DNA from: Verrucomicrobiota bacterium
Lineage (GTDB): Bacteria; Verrucomicrobiota; Verrucomicrobiia; Chthoniobacterales; UBA10450
NCBI GenBank assembly: GCA_003219355.1
Contig: QHOQ01000201.1
Coordinates: forward strand, 1-7,172
DNA length: 7,172 bases
Direction of reading: 5' to 3'
Part shown: piece after piece, positions 5,841 to 7,172 of the stretch
Position numbering within the stretch: the stretch's first letter is position 1
How the letters are laid out: each line of letters opens with the position of its first letter
Notes under the pieces: model-generated
Database searches by the model: none
The model's input: the letters and a program-made list of their open reading frames with translations, nothing else
What the model was told of the DNA's origin: nothing
Translations under genes and position numbers: made by a program

Positions 5841-7172
5841 GCCGGCTTTGGTCCTACAAGCCAGCGCGAAAGTCTTTCCTCGAGATCGCGTGTAAGATGG
5901 ACGCAGAAATCCGCGCCGGCATTCACGCGTAAGGAATTGCCGGTTGCGCGATCAAACAGCAACTGGACTGGGCGATGGCCCGGTGAGCTGGCCAGAATCT
6001 CGCGGACCTCACGCAATTCGTTGCTCGTGGCAGCGGAAGAAAATTGCAAACAAACGGCCGGTTCTTGGAGTGCAGTCGTCGATCCTCCACCCACAGCCGC
6101 TCCATTCGTTTTCCCCCGCGTCGGCATCGTCACGTTCTCGGCCGTGGCCCGAACAGTATCGTCGCGTTTATCAAGCGTACCTCGGATTTCTACAACGCGT
6201 CCTGGCGCGAGCGCGTCTGCGACCTTTATATAAACCTCATTCCAGAGAACGACCTCCAGTGTACCGCTCAAATCTTCCACCCATACGACGGCGAACGGCT
6301 TACCCTCTCTTCTTGTAAACTTTTTGTCGATCTGCACAAGCGCCCCGGCTATCTTGAATGAAGCGCGGTCGTCGAGATCGCCTAACGAGGCAATCGGGCG
6401 ATAATTTTTCGTTGCGAACGCATCGACATATGCGTCGAGGGGATGTCCGCTAACGTAAAAACCGAGCAGTTCCTTTTCGTAGGAAAGCTTTTCATGCTCG
6501 CTCCATGGAGTGATCGATCTTGTTCTCGAGGTTGTGGGCGCGGTTGTCTCATCGAATAGCGAAACTTGACCAGCAACGCGGTCCCGTTGGGCGGCGGCGG
6601 ATGCAGTCAGCGCCTCATCTATGCGAGCAAAAAGTTCGGCGCGATCGCGGCCAAGAAAATCAAAAGCGCCGGCTTTGATCAGGCTCTCCAACATTTTGCG
6701 ATTGGCGATGCGAGAATCCAGACGGCTGCAAAAATCCTGCAGCGAAATGAAGTCCCCTCCCCGTTCGCGCTCGCGAATGGCGGCTTCCATCGCGCTTTCG
6801 CCGACGTGTTTGATCGCGGCAAGACCGTAACGAATGGCATTGAATCTGGGAGAAATCTCTGGGTCGCGATTACCGGGGCGCTGAGGCCCCTCCCGCATTT
6901 CAGGAACAAATTTCAAACCGCTGCGATTGACGTCCGGCGGCAGGATTGAGATGCCCATGCGTTTGCATTCGCCTACGAAGACCGAGATTTTCTCGGTATT
7001 ACTGATCTCATTGCTGAGCAGCCCGGCCATGAACTCCACCGGGTAATGCGCTTTCAAATAAGCGGTGTGATAACTGATCAAGCCGTAGGCGGCGCTGTGG
7101 CTCTTGTTAAATCCGTAGCCGGCGAATTTTTCGAGTAAATCGAAGATCGCATTTGCTTTTTTTGCCGGGATT
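5825..7172 (-). CDS. dnaE: DNA polymerase III alpha subunit, C-terminal part (5' end cut by window edge)
   Basis: This is the catalytic alpha subunit of the replicative DNA polymerase. The 448 visible residues are its C-terminal part; the PHP domain, palm and catalytic aspartates lie beyond base 7172. The frame is open to the window edge and contains the highly conserved FAGYGFNKSHSAAYGLISYH (visible residues 16-35), so the real gene does not start at the TTG near 7081. Further landmarks are HYPVEFMAGLLS (42-53), the helix-hairpin-helix region RYGLAAIKHVGESA (114-127), RKMLESLIKAGAFDFLG (158-174), the beta-clamp binding motif QVSLFD (202-207), and an OB-fold from about 271 to 347. A C-terminal domain with LREVREILASSPGHRPVQLLF (387-406 region) follows, as in DnaE1-type enzymes. 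The stop is TAA at 5827-5825. The gene converges on the AsmA-like gene and overlaps it by 4 bases. Confidence 0.96.
   Translation of the reverse strand, partial: IPAKKANAIFDLLEKFAGYGFNKSHSAAYGLISYHTAYLKAHYPVEFMAGLLSNEISNTEKISVFVGECKRMGISILPPDVNRSGLKFVPEMREGPQRPGNRDPEISPRFNAIRYGLAAIKHVGESAMEAAIRERERGGDFISLQDFCSRLDSRIANRKMLESLIKAGAFDFLGRDRAELFARIDEALTASAAAQRDRVAGQVSLFDETTAPTTSRTRSITPWSEHEKLSYEKELLGFYVSGHPLDAYVDAFATKNYRPIASLGDLDDRASFKIAGALVQIDKKFTRREGKPFAVVWVEDLSGTLEVVLWNEVYIKVADALAPGRVVEIRGTLDKRDDTVRATAENVTMPTRGKTNGAAVGGGSTTALQEPAVCLQFSSAATSNELREVREILASSPGHRPVQLLFDRATGNSLRVNAGADFCVHLTRDLEERLSRWLVGPKPARRNA

Noticed and set aside
7079..7081. TTG as the start of the minus-strand polymerase frame
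   Set aside because: The frame continues open to the window edge and includes the conserved FAGYGFNKSHSAAYG stretch, so the gene is truncated by the window, not starting here.

Overview
The window looks like chromosomal core DNA from a Gram-negative bacterium of moderate G+C. The mix of genes (YqgE/AlgH, a DUF4230 membrane protein, an AsmA/TamB-like envelope protein), the scarcity of clear Shine-Dalgarno sites and the short AGTGA-type intergenic repeats suggest a soil Verrucomicrobiota-type organism. That placement is an inference from reading alone, not a search result. I found no mobile element, phage gene, CRISPR array, tRNA or rRNA.

Left part (1-2483): all genes lie on the minus strand. 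Reading in the direction of transcription they are yqgE (1923-2483), alanine dehydrogenase ald (720-1817), a 55-residue Thr/Ser/Pro-rich lipoprotein (446-613), a hairpin terminator (304-338), and the N-terminal 78 residues of the RNase P protein rnpA, which runs off the left edge. The gap between yqgE and ald carries an imperfect inverted repeat made of AGTGA/TCACT words. No rpmH is visible upstream of rnpA, although that is its usual neighbour.

Middle (2484-5828): a divergent intergenic region leads to two plus-strand genes. The first is a single-pass DUF4230 protein (2757-3440). The second, after a 96-base gap that again contains a TCACT-type repeat, is a 763-residue AsmA/TamB-like protein (3537-5828). 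A very strong 15-bp hairpin followed by six T residues lies only 18 bases before the DUF4230 start codon. It is either the end of a short upstream transcript or a conditional terminator in the leader. This is the most interesting regulatory signal in the window.

Right part (5825-7172): the C-terminal 448 residues of the replicative DNA polymerase III alpha subunit, dnaE, are encoded on the minus strand and continue off the right edge. The dnaE and AsmA-like genes converge and overlap by 4 bases at their stop codons.

Functionally this is a mixture of housekeeping genes (tRNA 5' processing, chromosome replication, alanine catabolism) and envelope genes (lipoprotein, DUF4230 protein, AsmA-like protein). 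The two plus-strand genes plausibly form one transcription unit concerned with the cell envelope. I see no clear case for a new multi-gene system. The second-look items are regulatory and architectural.
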